The notes beneath the pieces are model-generated. The model was not told the DNA's origin and did no database searches. It saw only the letters and a list, made by a program, of their open reading frames with translations. Below, one piece after another: positions 23,988 to 31,413 of a stretch of DNA of 45,190 nucleotides. Numbering within the stretch: position 1 is the first letter of the stretch; each line of letters starts with the position of its first letter. The position numbers and the translations under genes are program-made. The stretch covers positions 1-45,190 of the forward strand of contig CAJUJI010000005.1 of NCBI GenBank assembly GCA_910586875.1. The letters run 5' to 3'. The stretch comes from an uncultured Anaerotruncus sp. GTDB lineage: Bacteria > Bacillota > Clostridia > Oscillospirales > Ruminococcaceae.

Positions 23988-24014
23988 GCCGCTATGCGGC
24001 GGGGGTCTTTTTTT
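23988..24014 (+). terminator. Possible weak terminator after the isomerase gene
   Basis: GCCGC (23988-23992) / GCGGC (23996-24000) hairpin with a 3-nt loop; a run of seven T residues follows after a GGGGGTC spacer (T at 24008-24014). The spacer makes it atypical. Confidence 0.35.
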
Positions 24015-24029
24015 CCGCAGCGCGGGGAC

Positions 24030-24060
24030 GTGCTGGCGCGAAGCTCTGCCGCGCCAGCAC
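24030..24060. repeat. GC-rich hairpin before the AbrB-type gene
   Basis: 11-bp perfect stem GTGCTGGCGCG (24030-24040) / CGCGCCAGCAC (24050-24060) with a 9-nt loop and no T-tract. Confidence 0.75.
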
Positions 24061-24089
24061 AGAATGGTAGAAAAGGTAGGAGATGACAG

Positions 24090-25166
24090 GTGCGAATTTT
24101 GGAAATAGCGCTTATCTTCCTGGTGGGGACAATAGGCGGATTGTTTGCCAAAAAAAAGAAGGTTCCGGCGGGTGCGATGATTGGCGCAATGCTGGCGGTC
24201 GCCGTATGGAGTGTTTGCAGCAACATGGCACATTATCCTGCAAGTTTTCGGCCGTTTGTACAGGCGCTTTCCGGTACGGTGATCGGTGTTGGCTTTACCC
24301 GCGCTGATGTGGCGGAGCTGTTTAAAATTATTAAACCTGCGATTCTGTTGATGGCGTTACTGATTCTGTTTACCGTGCTGTTCGGTTGGTCGATGACCCA
24401 GCTATCGGATGTCGACTTTATGACGGCGCTGTTTTCCTGTGCGCCGGGCGGTGTTTCGGATATGGCGCTGATCTCGGAGGATTTTGGCGCCCAACCTGAG
24501 CAGGTGACCATCTTGCAGCTGGTGCGGTTTGTGTTTGTGCTTTCGTTCTTTCCCGCCTACCTCAAACACCGTTATCTTGACAAAGCGCCGGTGACTGTGC
24601 AGGCGGAACAGCCCGCATCTTCTATGCAATCAGAGCCGCAACAGGCGGCGCCTTTGGCGCCAGAGCTGTCTGGCAAGGAAAAGCTGGGGCGTATGAGCCT
24701 GACGCTGATTTGCGGCGTTGCAGGTGGCTATCTGTTTCGTTGGCTGGGGATTCCTGCCGGTGCGATTATTGGTGCGTTGATTGCGGTGGTTCTGGTCAAT
24801 CTGGTCGCCGAGCGCGGCTATCTGCCAAAAAATTTGCGAACCGCGATCCAAATTTGTTCCGGCTGTTATATTGGAAGCCAGATCACACGGCAGGCGGTGC
24901 TGTCGATTCGGATTCTGTTGGTGCCAATGCTGATTGTGATTGTGGGCGTGTTTGTAATGTCGTTTGTCAGCGCATGGATTATTTGTAAGCTGACAGGAAT
25001 GCCCTATGTAACAAGCCTGTTTTCCTGTACGCCAGGCGGCATCGCCGAAATGGGATTGATTGCACAGGAGCTAGGGCTGGATACCCCAAAAATTGTGGTG
25101 ATGCACACCTGTCGGGTGATTGCAATTATTTGTATGTTCCCAATTATTATGCAGTGGTTTGTTTAA
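24090..25166 (+). CDS. AbrB-type (AitC-like) integral membrane protein with internal duplication
   Basis: 358-residue polytopic membrane protein (about nine hydrophobic segments) of the family often misnamed AbrB family transcriptional regulator or ammonia monooxygenase. The internal duplication is plain: IPAGAMIGA-type segments (about residues 27 and 220) and the pair FSCAPGGVSDMALISEDFG (about 110) and FSCTPGGIAEMGLIAQELG (about 310). A charged linker (about 165-200) joins the halves. GTG start at 24090 with TAGGAG 7 nt upstream. Being last in the pdxA-tct locus, it may be a second transporter or exporter for the same carboxylate (inference). No DNA-binding domain is present. Confidence 0.8.
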   Translation: MRILEIALIFLVGTIGGLFAKKKKVPAGAMIGAMLAVAVWSVCSNMAHYPASFRPFVQALSGTVIGVGFTRADVAELFKIIKPAILLMALLILFTVLFGWSMTQLSDVDFMTALFSCAPGGVSDMALISEDFGAQPEQVTILQLVRFVFVLSFFPAYLKHRYLDKAPVTVQAEQPASSMQSEPQQAAPLAPELSGKEKLGRMSLTLICGVAGGYLFRWLGIPAGAIIGALIAVVLVNLVAERGYLPKNLRTAIQICSGCYIGSQITRQAVLSIRILLVPMLIVIVGVFVMSFVSAWIICKLTGMPYVTSLFSCTPGGIAEMGLIAQELGLDTPKIVVMHTCRVIAIICMFPIIMQWFV

Positions 25167-25281
25167 CAGGACTGCAAGAAAACCGCTAGTTTTTTATAGG
25201 ATCCTTCCGATAATTATAATAAGGAAGAATAGGAGCCATTTCTAGTTTTAAAAAGGGCTTAAAAGAAAAGGGGGGACTTCG

Positions 25282-26286
25282 GTGCCTACAAGACAGTTGG
25301 TATTGGACCGTTTGGAACAGGCATGTGGGAATTTTTTGTCAGGGGAGCAGCTTGCGCAGGAGCTAAAGGTTTCGCGTGCTGCGATTTGGAAGGCGGTCAA
25401 CCAGCTAAAAAAAGAAGGCTACCCAATTACAGCGGTGACGAATCGGGGTTATGCACTGGATGTGCGCGCGGACATTCTCTCTGAGCAGGGGGTGCGTGCG
25501 GCGCTGTTGCCCCAATATAACCAGCTCCCGATTCGGGTTTATAAGGAGCTGGCCTCCACGAATTTGCAGGCAAAGCAGCTTGCGCTAAAGGGTGCGCCAA
25601 ACCAATTGGTGGTATTATGCGATCAGCAGACCGAGGGGCGCGGACGGTATGAGCGCCCCTTTGTGTCACCCGAGGGGGGCATTTATATGAGTGTGCTGCT
25701 GCGTCCGCATCCGTGCATTCATGAGCCTGTGCTGCTTACCATCGCGGCGGCGGTCGCGGTGAGCGAGGCGCTCGAGGCACTTTGTGAAGAAACGATCTGC
25801 ATTAAATGGGTGAATGATCTATATTGCAAGGGAAAGAAGATTTGTGGAATTCTCACCGAAGCAATCACCGATTTTGAAAGCGGTGCAATCAATGAGATTG
25901 TGTTGGGAATCGGCATCAACTACACAACGCCCTCCACTGCCTTTTCTGAGGAGCTGCGCAGCATTGCGGGTTCGTTGTATCCAAATGGAAATCCGCCGGT
26001 TTCGCGCGTGCGGGTGGTTGCGGAAATTTTGAACCGGCTGCTGCCGATGTGGGAGAATTTGGACCAGAAACAATTTTTGGAAAAATACCGAAAGCGCTGC
26101 TATATTTTAGGGCAGGAGGTTGTTGTGCTTAGTGCACAGGAGTCTTACCCTGCGCGGGCGCTGGATATCGATATACATGGCCGTCTGGTGGTGGAGCTGC
26201 CGGATCATACCCGCCAGGTGTTGCGCAATGGAGAAATTTCCGTGCATCCAACCCAGCTGTTGGCAGCAGACAGGGGATATGAATGA
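25282..26286 (+). CDS. birA: Bifunctional biotin-[acetyl-CoA-carboxylase] ligase / repressor BirA
   Basis: 334-residue group II biotin protein ligase. An N-terminal winged HTH (about 18-58, LSGEQLAQELKVSRAAIWKAVNQLKKEGY) is followed by the catalytic domain with the biotinyl-AMP loop GRGRYER (118-124, a variant of GRGRRGR), IKWVNDLY and KKICGIL (173-190), GIGINY, and a C-terminal SH3-like domain (LGQEVVVL to NGEISV). It biotinylates acyl carboxylases and, through the HTH, may repress biotin genes. GTG start at 25282 with GGGGGG upstream. An imperfect inverted repeat (CTTCC / GGAAG at about 25204-25227) with an embedded TATAAT (25215-25220) may be promoter and operator. Overlaps the next gene by 4 bp. 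Confidence 0.92.
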   Translation: MPTRQLVLDRLEQACGNFLSGEQLAQELKVSRAAIWKAVNQLKKEGYPITAVTNRGYALDVRADILSEQGVRAALLPQYNQLPIRVYKELASTNLQAKQLALKGAPNQLVVLCDQQTEGRGRYERPFVSPEGGIYMSVLLRPHPCIHEPVLLTIAAAVAVSEALEALCEETICIKWVNDLYCKGKKICGILTEAITDFESGAINEIVLGIGINYTTPSTAFSEELRSIAGSLYPNGNPPVSRVRVVAEILNRLLPMWENLDQKQFLEKYRKRCYILGQEVVVLSAQESYPARALDIDIHGRLVVELPDHTRQVLRNGEISVHPTQLLAADRGYE

Positions 26287-26873
26287 CAAACTGGAAAAGA
26301 TGGATCTGCATGGGGCTTGCGGTTTTGCTGCTTGCGGGCTGTGCAGGCCAGCAGGAGCAAACAGAGGACCCTTTGGAGGGGCTAACGCAGGACGAGACGG
26401 AGGAGATCGAGGAGGACGACGGGGATTTTGCGTTTCCGTCGTTTGATACGGTTGATTTGCAGGGGGAGCCGGTGAGCGAGGCTTATTTTAAGCAGACCGA
26501 GCTGACGCTGGTGGTGATTTGGGGCACCGGTGACGCAGGGTGTAAGGCGGAGCTTTCCGCGTTGGAGGAGCTCTCCCGGCAATATGCGGACAAAGGGTTT
26601 CAGGTGTTGGGATTGGCGGCAGATGCGGCACAGGAGGAGAAGCGCTCCTTGGCGCAGCAGATTTCAAAGGATTGCGGTGTATCCTATCCGCAGATGGTTC
26701 CCTCAAAAGACTCGGTGATGCAGGAGCTCCTTGAGAGCAGCACGATTTTACCAACCTCCTTTTTGGTGACACAGGAAGGGTATCTGATGGGAGAATTCTA
26801 TCAGGGCGCCAAAGGCAGAGAATTTTGGGTACAGCTGATAGAAACCTGTCTTTCAGAATTGAGCTCTGGCTGA
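26283..26873 (+). CDS. TlpA-like thioredoxin-fold lipoprotein lacking the nucleophilic cysteine
   Basis: 196-residue lipoprotein: signal peptide ending in LLAGC (Cys20), an acidic linker rich in Glu/Asp (about 26-48), then a thioredoxin-like domain. The active-site region aligns with the TlpA/ResA WATWCGPC pattern but reads WGTGDAGC (80-87): the N-terminal, nucleophilic cysteine is Asp84 and only the resolving Cys87 remains. The cis-proline loop ILPTSFLV (Pro157) is intact. It cannot be an ordinary dithiol reductase; it may bind substrate, use a single thiol, or work as a peroxiredoxin-like protein. The start overlaps the birA stop (ATGA). Confidence 0.8.
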   Translation: MTNWKRWICMGLAVLLLAGCAGQQEQTEDPLEGLTQDETEEIEEDDGDFAFPSFDTVDLQGEPVSEAYFKQTELTLVVIWGTGDAGCKAELSALEELSRQYADKGFQVLGLAADAAQEEKRSLAQQISKDCGVSYPQMVPSKDSVMQELLESSTILPTSFLVTQEGYLMGEFYQGAKGREFWVQLIETCLSELSSG

Positions 26874-26920
26874 AGGCTGACGATGTTGTGTAGAGAATAG
26901 AGGTTAGGGAGGAAATGAAG

Positions 26921-27361
26921 ATGGAAGAACGTGAGAGACAAAAAACGCCAATTCATGATGGAATCTCTCCAATTATCGTGACAGACACCGAAGTAACCGC
27001 ACAATTTAAGCAGCTTTGGGATTATCTTGTTCCGCCATCCGGATGCGCCAAAACCGCACAAGGGGAATTGATTCGGATTGCGGGCAAGGTTCAGCATGAA
27101 TTTTTGGACAACGGCGGCATCAATTGGGACAATGATTTCCGAAAAATGTTGCAGGCTTTTCCCCGATATCTGCATTTCGGCAATGCCTTTTGTGAGGAGG
27201 ATATCAAGTCCGCGGAGCTCTTGACCAATCTTTTGATTGCTGTTGGGGATAAAGGGCGCGTTGACGAGTTTTTATGTTCGGCTCTGTGTGCATGTGCGGT
27301 TGCCTGGGTACAACAAAATCCGGAGGTACTTGCGCCTTTAAAGGCGGATTATAAACGATAG
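26921..27361 (+). CDS. Hypothetical protein, 146 residues
   Basis: Soluble protein of unknown function. It is charged at the N-terminus and helical afterwards, with several aromatic/acidic patches (FDNGGINWDNDFRKMLQAFPRYL) and no signal peptide or membrane segment. ATG 26921 is preferred over ATG 26915, because GGGAGG lies 8 nt from the former and only 2 nt from the latter. A strong terminator follows. It stands just before the immunity-type gene array and could be its first, independently transcribed member, but this is only positional. Confidence 0.6.
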   Translation: MEERERQKTPIHDGISPIIVTDTEVTAQFKQLWDYLVPPSGCAKTAQGELIRIAGKVQHEFLDNGGINWDNDFRKMLQAFPRYLHFGNAFCEEDIKSAELLTNLLIAVGDKGRVDEFLCSALCACAVAWVQQNPEVLAPLKADYKR

Positions 27362-27396
27362 CTTTTGACAGCTGCGTGATGCAGCAAAATAAAAGA

Positions 27397-27437
27397 AAAT
27401 TTCGCCAGCTCTGACAAAAAGGGCTGGCGAAATTTTT
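27397..27437 (+). terminator. Terminator before the immunity-type array
   Basis: 13-bp perfect stem AAATTTCGCCAGC (27397-27409) / GCTGGCGAAATTT (27423-27435), ending in TTTTT. The GCTGGCGAAA half is shared with other repeats in the window. Confidence 0.85.
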
Positions 27438-27477
27438 AAGATGCTGCTATGATGAAATAGGATAGAACGATCGAAAT

Positions 27478-27497
27478 TTGTCCGGTTTATCGGACAA
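27478..27497. promoter_or_regulatory. Inverted repeat TTGTCCG-N6-CGGACAA upstream of the SUFU gene
   Basis: 7-bp perfect arms (27478-27484 and 27491-27497), 38 bp before the gene start. There is no T-tract, so an operator or 5' mRNA hairpin is more likely than a terminator. Confidence 0.5.
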
Positions 27498-27535
27498 TAA
27501 AACCAGTAGAATAAAGTCAGAAAGGGGAAGAGCAA

Positions 27536-28264
27536 ATGGCAGATTACAGCAACAAGGGCAATGCAAACTCTTATCAATATGGAGGGTTCAGCTCTTACAA
27601 GACGGAGGTGTATGAACCAGAGCAGTTAGAGGCGGTTTGTGGGTTTATCGAGCAGCAATTCGGGCCAGTTGAAAATGTGTTTCACGAAATTGCCTCTCCG
27701 GACATTCATGTAGATTTGCATATCATTGGACCGTCCAGCCAGCGCCCCTATTATACAGTGGTTACAACCGGTATGGGCGCGCACAAAATGCGTATCCCGC
27801 GTTCGCTGAGAAGCCAGCAGCTGGAATATGCGGAGCTGCTCATCTGCCTGCCGCCCGATTGGGAGCTGGAGAATAGCAGCGAGCAGTGGTATTGGCCGCT
27901 GCGGGCGCTCAAGGTGGCAGCCCGTCTGCCGATTATGGCGGATACCTGGTTGGGCTGGGGACATACCATTTCGGCAACCCCTGAAATGGGAGAGCCGTTT
28001 GAGCAGAGTACACAGCTTGCTGCAAGCATACTCACCCACCCTAAATCCTTTTTGAGCGATGCCCAATGCTATTATACCTTGCCGGATGGCAGGCGGATCA
28101 ATTTCTATCAGATGGTGCCGCTCTATCAGCAGGAGTTGGAATACAAGATAGACAAGAGCGCGGAAAGTCTCTGTAAGCGCATTTCTGAGCAGTTGGGGGA
28201 TGCGCCGTTTGTAGTGGATATCCATCGGAAGAATACCTGTGCCGACTGGGAGGGTGAGGGATGA
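27536..28264 (+). CDS. Suppressor-of-fused (SUFU) domain protein
   Basis: 242-residue protein with the bacterial SUFU domain: HEIASPDIHVDLHIIGPSSQRPYYTVVTTGMG (about 50-80), followed by AELLICLPPDW and the YWPLRALKVAARLP stretch, and TWLGWGHTI. In bacteria SUFU domains are common in immunity-gene arrays that protect against polymorphic toxins; that role is a family-level inference. AAAGGGG precedes the ATG. The stop overlaps the next gene's start (ATGA). Confidence 0.88.
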   Translation: MADYSNKGNANSYQYGGFSSYKTEVYEPEQLEAVCGFIEQQFGPVENVFHEIASPDIHVDLHIIGPSSQRPYYTVVTTGMGAHKMRIPRSLRSQQLEYAELLICLPPDWELENSSEQWYWPLRALKVAARLPIMADTWLGWGHTISATPEMGEPFEQSTQLAASILTHPKSFLSDAQCYYTLPDGRRINFYQMVPLYQQELEYKIDKSAESLCKRISEQLGDAPFVVDIHRKNTCADWEGEG

Positions 28265-29370
28265 ACCAGGCGGAGACACAACTCATTTATGAGACGGCAT
28301 TGCAGACCTTGCAAAAGAATTTGCCGGTACAGGTGCAGCGACAGACAGAAGATACGCTGCAAATTGGCGGCGAGGTGCTGATCAGGATGGAGGCTGTCCT
28401 GCATCGACAGGAACAGGAGCTGCTGGTTTTGCATTTTTATATTGCGCTGCCGGATGCGCAGGAGCCGGTGATCACCTATGCGGTGGGGGCAGGGGAATCC
28501 TTGGCACAGATGGCGCAGACCGCTGCAATGCGGTTGCTGGCGGATGAGCTGACGCCGATTCTGCGGTTTCTCGGCCAGAAGGACGGCAGAAGGGTTGACA
28601 GGCAGTTTGACGGTGAGCTGCGCAGTTGGATGCTTTATCCAGGTGATCTGCTGGAATTTGTGGAATTGCAGCAGGGATTGGACGGGGATGCGCTGCTGAA
28701 AACCGTGCAGGAGGGGCTGCTGGAACGGTTGGGGAACCAGCGGTATACCTGGGTACAGCTCTCCAGTATGAAAGAGGACGAGCTTGTAGTGACTGCCTGC
28801 GCAATCAATGGGGAGAGAAGCGAGCAGCTGGGGGAGTTGCTAAAGGAACAGGCGTGCAGCTGGGAAGGAAACTGCACCTGCCGCCAGAGCCTTTTGTTGG
28901 TGCGGGAGGAGCCGTTTACTGCGTATCCGTACAGCAGGGCGCAGATAAAGGAGTTTACCCAAGAGGCGCTGCGTCTGTTTGAGGGCTGCCCCTATGAAAA
29001 GATCGCAGATAGGTTGGCACAGCAGATCAGCGACCAACAATTGGCGGAGGATTTGTTTTCCTATCTGCCGGAGCTGTGCGCCGCGCGGGAATACCCCGAG
29101 ATAAAACAGCAGGAATATCTCTTTCTGGTACAGGAGGGGGAGGAGCCACTGCTGGTGTATAAAAACCAGCTGACTGCCTGGAATTGGATTAGCCGCAGTT
29201 TGGAGGCGCTGTTTGATGCGGGGCAGGTCAGCCAGGTTGCACAGCGGCGATGTGTGGAATATAGCTCGCTGTATGATGCGATCCAGGAGGCCAAACGCAA
29301 GGGGAAAAGTTTAGCGGGCGGCTCGATTACATTGGCAATCCCTGTTTCGGGGGATTATCGGATACGATAA
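28261..29370 (+). CDS. Immunity-array protein, DUF6348-like N-terminal region
   Basis: 369-residue soluble protein. The first ~120 residues (ending in VITYAVGAGESLAQMAQTAAMRLLADEL) resemble the DUF6348 pattern of immunity-type proteins; the similarity is judged by eye and is uncertain. A second acidic helical domain follows (about 200-345) with an aromatic-rich EYLFLVQEGEEPLLVYKNQLTAWNWISRSLEALFD motif. No membrane segments. Translationally coupled to the SUFU gene, 21 bp before the DUF1877 gene. Confidence 0.5.
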   Translation: MNQAETQLIYETALQTLQKNLPVQVQRQTEDTLQIGGEVLIRMEAVLHRQEQELLVLHFYIALPDAQEPVITYAVGAGESLAQMAQTAAMRLLADELTPILRFLGQKDGRRVDRQFDGELRSWMLYPGDLLEFVELQQGLDGDALLKTVQEGLLERLGNQRYTWVQLSSMKEDELVVTACAINGERSEQLGELLKEQACSWEGNCTCRQSLLLVREEPFTAYPYSRAQIKEFTQEALRLFEGCPYEKIADRLAQQISDQQLAEDLFSYLPELCAAREYPEIKQQEYLFLVQEGEEPLLVYKNQLTAWNWISRSLEALFDAGQVSQVAQRRCVEYSSLYDAIQEAKRKGKSLAGGSITLAIPVSGDYRIR

Positions 29371-29391
29371 AAATGAAGGAGGCGTTTTGCT

Positions 29392-29904
29392 GTGTCGTGT
29401 TTGGGCGTTTTGTTTGCAGTACCGCAGGAAAGAATCGACCAATTGGAAAAGCTGCCGCGAGAGGCGCGCGTGGAGGAAATTTGTGAGAGGATTGAAGAGG
29501 AGTGGTTTGAAGAGCACCGGGAGCAGACCTGTGAGATGGATAAAGCCTGGGATGCCATGCACCGCGCATTGACAGGAGGGAAGCTCCTGTATGGGGAACA
29601 GCCGATGCCAATGTGTTGGGTGATTTTGGGCGGAAAGGTGCTGTATGGGGACCGAGAGGATGAGGATGACTATATCATCGTTTACAAGTCGCCAAAGCAG
29701 GTGAAGGCCGTAGCGCAGTGGCTGCCCAGCGTGAGCAAGAGGGAGTTTCAAAAGCTGTATTTCGCGATTGACCCGCAGGAATATGGCATGGAACTGGATG
29801 AGGAAGATTTTGAGTATACTTGGGAGTATTTTTCCCAGTCGGCAGAGTTTTGGAAATTGGCGGCAGAGAAAAATCTGCCCGTATTGTTCACCGTTGACCA
29901 ATAA
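29392..29904 (+). CDS. DUF1877 (YfbM-like) family protein
   Basis: 170-residue protein matching the DUF1877/YfbM layout: N-terminal region with QERIDQLEKLP, the central signature CEMDKAWDAMHRALTGG (about 45-61), WVILGGKVLYGDREDED, then KSPKQVKAVAQWLPSVSKREFQKLYFA, and a C-terminal FSQSAEFWKLAAEKNLPVLFTV. Function unknown; members frequently occur in immunity-gene arrays. GTG start at 29392 with GGAGG 9 nt upstream. Member of the 27.5-32.2 kb array. Confidence 0.8.
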   Translation: MSCLGVLFAVPQERIDQLEKLPREARVEEICERIEEEWFEEHREQTCEMDKAWDAMHRALTGGKLLYGEQPMPMCWVILGGKVLYGDREDEDDYIIVYKSPKQVKAVAQWLPSVSKREFQKLYFAIDPQEYGMELDEEDFEYTWEYFSQSAEFWKLAAEKNLPVLFTVDQ

Positions 29905-29921
29905 AGAATGGAGGAAGTTAC

Positions 29922-30263
29922 ATGGATTTTAAAGAGCAGATCAAACCGTTTTCCTGGGTGGAGCTTGAGAGCAGCTATTCGGTTTGCATGTATGTTGGAG
30001 ATTACAAGCCGGAGCTGTTCGAGTCGCAGGATGTTTTTCCAGGAGAGGGAAACGGCTACGATTGGGCATCGCTGGCACAGGTGTTTTTGGACGAGCGTTT
30101 TGCGGGGCGAAAGGATGTAATTCACTTTGATCCGGAAGCGAGCATGTTTTGCGCTTATTCCAAGGATGCGGATGCGCTGCGGCAGTTCATTCTTGGGTTT
30201 AAAGCGGCCTGTGAGGATGATGCACTGGTGTTGGACCTGCTCTCCCGCGCAGAGCCGGATTAA
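29922..30263 (+). CDS. Imm51-family immunity-like protein
   Basis: 113-residue acidic protein. The block EGNGYDWASLAQVFLDERF ... IHFDPEASMFCAYSKD and the end CEDDALVLDLLSRAEPD match the Imm51 family of polymorphic-toxin immunity proteins. GGAGG precedes the ATG; 17-bp gap to the DUF1877 gene. No cognate toxin gene is next to it. Confidence 0.8.
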   Translation: MDFKEQIKPFSWVELESSYSVCMYVGDYKPELFESQDVFPGEGNGYDWASLAQVFLDERFAGRKDVIHFDPEASMFCAYSKDADALRQFILGFKAACEDDALVLDLLSRAEPD

Positions 30264-30289
30264 ATAACTATAGTAAAAGAGGGGCGGGC

Positions 30290-30400
30290 TGCCCTGTGTA
30301 CAGCCGCTTGCGGGGATATCGCTGGCTGCGGCCAGCTCTTGGACGACAAGGGGCGTTGCCCCCTTGCCCCCATGGCCTTTGAAAAGGCCAGTGAAACTTT
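30290..30400. repeat. Palindromic repeat inside the immunity array
   Basis: A 167-bp gap holds a GC-rich stretch with hairpins: CTGGCTGCGGCCAG, a GGGGC/GCCCC hairpin (AAGGGGCGTTGCCCCCTT) and a perfect TGGCCTTT-GA-AAAGGCCA (30373-30390), followed by GTGAAACTTTT. The layout (G/C-run hairpin next to a CCTTT-AAAGG hairpin and a GAAACTTTT tail) is like the 19170-19210 and 19719-19745 elements. Confidence 0.6.
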
Positions 30401-30430
30401 TGGTTTTATGAAATGGAAGGAGGAACAATT

Positions 30431-30841
30431 ATGAGCTATGATTTATTAGTGTTCGACCATGCAAATCCACCGAAAACCCGGCAGGAGTTTATGGTGTGGT
30501 ATGAGCGTTTTATCGAATGGGAGGAACAGCGGGATTATGACAGTCCAGAAGGGATTACGCCTGCGCTGTACAGCTGGTTTGAGGGGATGCGCGAGGTCTT
30601 TCCGCCGATGAATGGGGAATTTGCGCCCACTGATGAACAGCTTTGTGCGGATGAAAGCTTAGAATCGCGCTTGACCGACTACAGTATTGGCGCAGAGGGG
30701 ATTTATGCGGCGTTTGCCTGGTCACAGGCGGAAAAAGCATATCAGCTTATGCGTGACTTGGCGATCAAATACAAGGTAGGATTTTTTGATGTGAGCAGTC
30801 GCGATGGGGAAATTTTGCTGCCGGATGGCAGTCGTCTATAA
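30431..30841 (+). CDS. Conserved hypothetical protein of the immunity array, 136 residues
   Basis: The sequence starts MSYDLLVFDHANPPKTRQEFMVWYERF, continues with a conserved-looking DYSIGAEGIYAAFAWSQAEKAY block (about 81-102) and ends GFFDVSSRDGEILLPDG. I have seen proteins of this pattern described only as hypothetical, often next to DUF4253 or Imm genes; no biochemical role is known to me. ATG 30431 follows GGAGGAA; an in-frame ATG at 30413 lies upstream of that site. 12 bp to the next gene. Confidence 0.65.
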   Translation: MSYDLLVFDHANPPKTRQEFMVWYERFIEWEEQRDYDSPEGITPALYSWFEGMREVFPPMNGEFAPTDEQLCADESLESRLTDYSIGAEGIYAAFAWSQAEKAYQLMRDLAIKYKVGFFDVSSRDGEILLPDGSRL

Positions 30842-30853
30842 GGAGGGAGAAAG

Positions 30854-31381
30854 ATGCAGCCGTTAAAAGCAGAGCAATTTTACCAGGAGGCGTATATCAA
30901 CGGGGACGAACCGCTATATGATGCGGAAATCGAGCTAGACATCTGGGGGCAATCGTGCCATTTGGGGTTTGATTTTACAGGAGAGCTAAGCGAGAACCTG
31001 CCGGAAATCCAGCGGATGTTGGAGCTTTTGGAAAATAGCCGCGCGGCGGTTGAGCAAGCGATTCTGGCGTATGGGATGTGCAGTGTTGCAGAGGATTGGG
31101 TAAGCGGTGGAGAGCCGCCAGAGGATTACGACATGGAATCGGATGAGGACCCGGAATATTATTACACGATGGAGGATGAAAAGGTTTATCTCCCCATCAC
31201 GGAGGAGGCGTTTCTGGCTAGCTTACGGCTGGATGGCGGAACGGTGTATCTGGATGAAAAACCGGAGGAGTCGTACTTTGACCTGTTTTTGTACTGCAAG
31301 CCGGATTATTTTGCAGGGCACGTCATTGAAGTGTTTGTAGAAGGGGATGGAAACATCAAGGTAAATGGGTTAGCTGGTTAA
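30854..31381 (+). CDS. Acidic hypothetical protein, DUF2262-like C-terminus
   Basis: 175-residue, very acidic protein (Asp/Glu runs at about 88-110). The C-terminal part (FDLFLYCKPDYFAGHVIEVFVEGDGNIKVNGLAG) recalls DUF2262 proteins, which end in a similar GHxI-type strand and a hydrophobic (I/L)AG terminus; the assignment is tentative. No signal or membrane segment. GGAGG precedes the ATG. Lies within the immunity-type array, 32 bp before the DUF4253 gene. Confidence 0.55.
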   Translation: MQPLKAEQFYQEAYINGDEPLYDAEIELDIWGQSCHLGFDFTGELSENLPEIQRMLELLENSRAAVEQAILAYGMCSVAEDWVSGGEPPEDYDMESDEDPEYYYTMEDEKVYLPITEEAFLASLRLDGGTVYLDEKPEESYFDLFLYCKPDYFAGHVIEVFVEGDGNIKVNGLAG

Positions 31382-31413
31382 TGCCAATGATCAATTAGAG
31401 AGGAAGAGACTGC

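Noticed and set aside
23102-24226. 374-codon minus-strand open frame across the isomerase gene
   Set aside because: Shadow frame with Pro/Ala/Arg/Ser-rich composition; the plus-strand gene has metal-site motifs.
24090-25166. AbrB-type gene as a transcription factor
   Set aside because: The protein is polytopic membrane with no swapped-hairpin DNA-binding domain; the name is historical.
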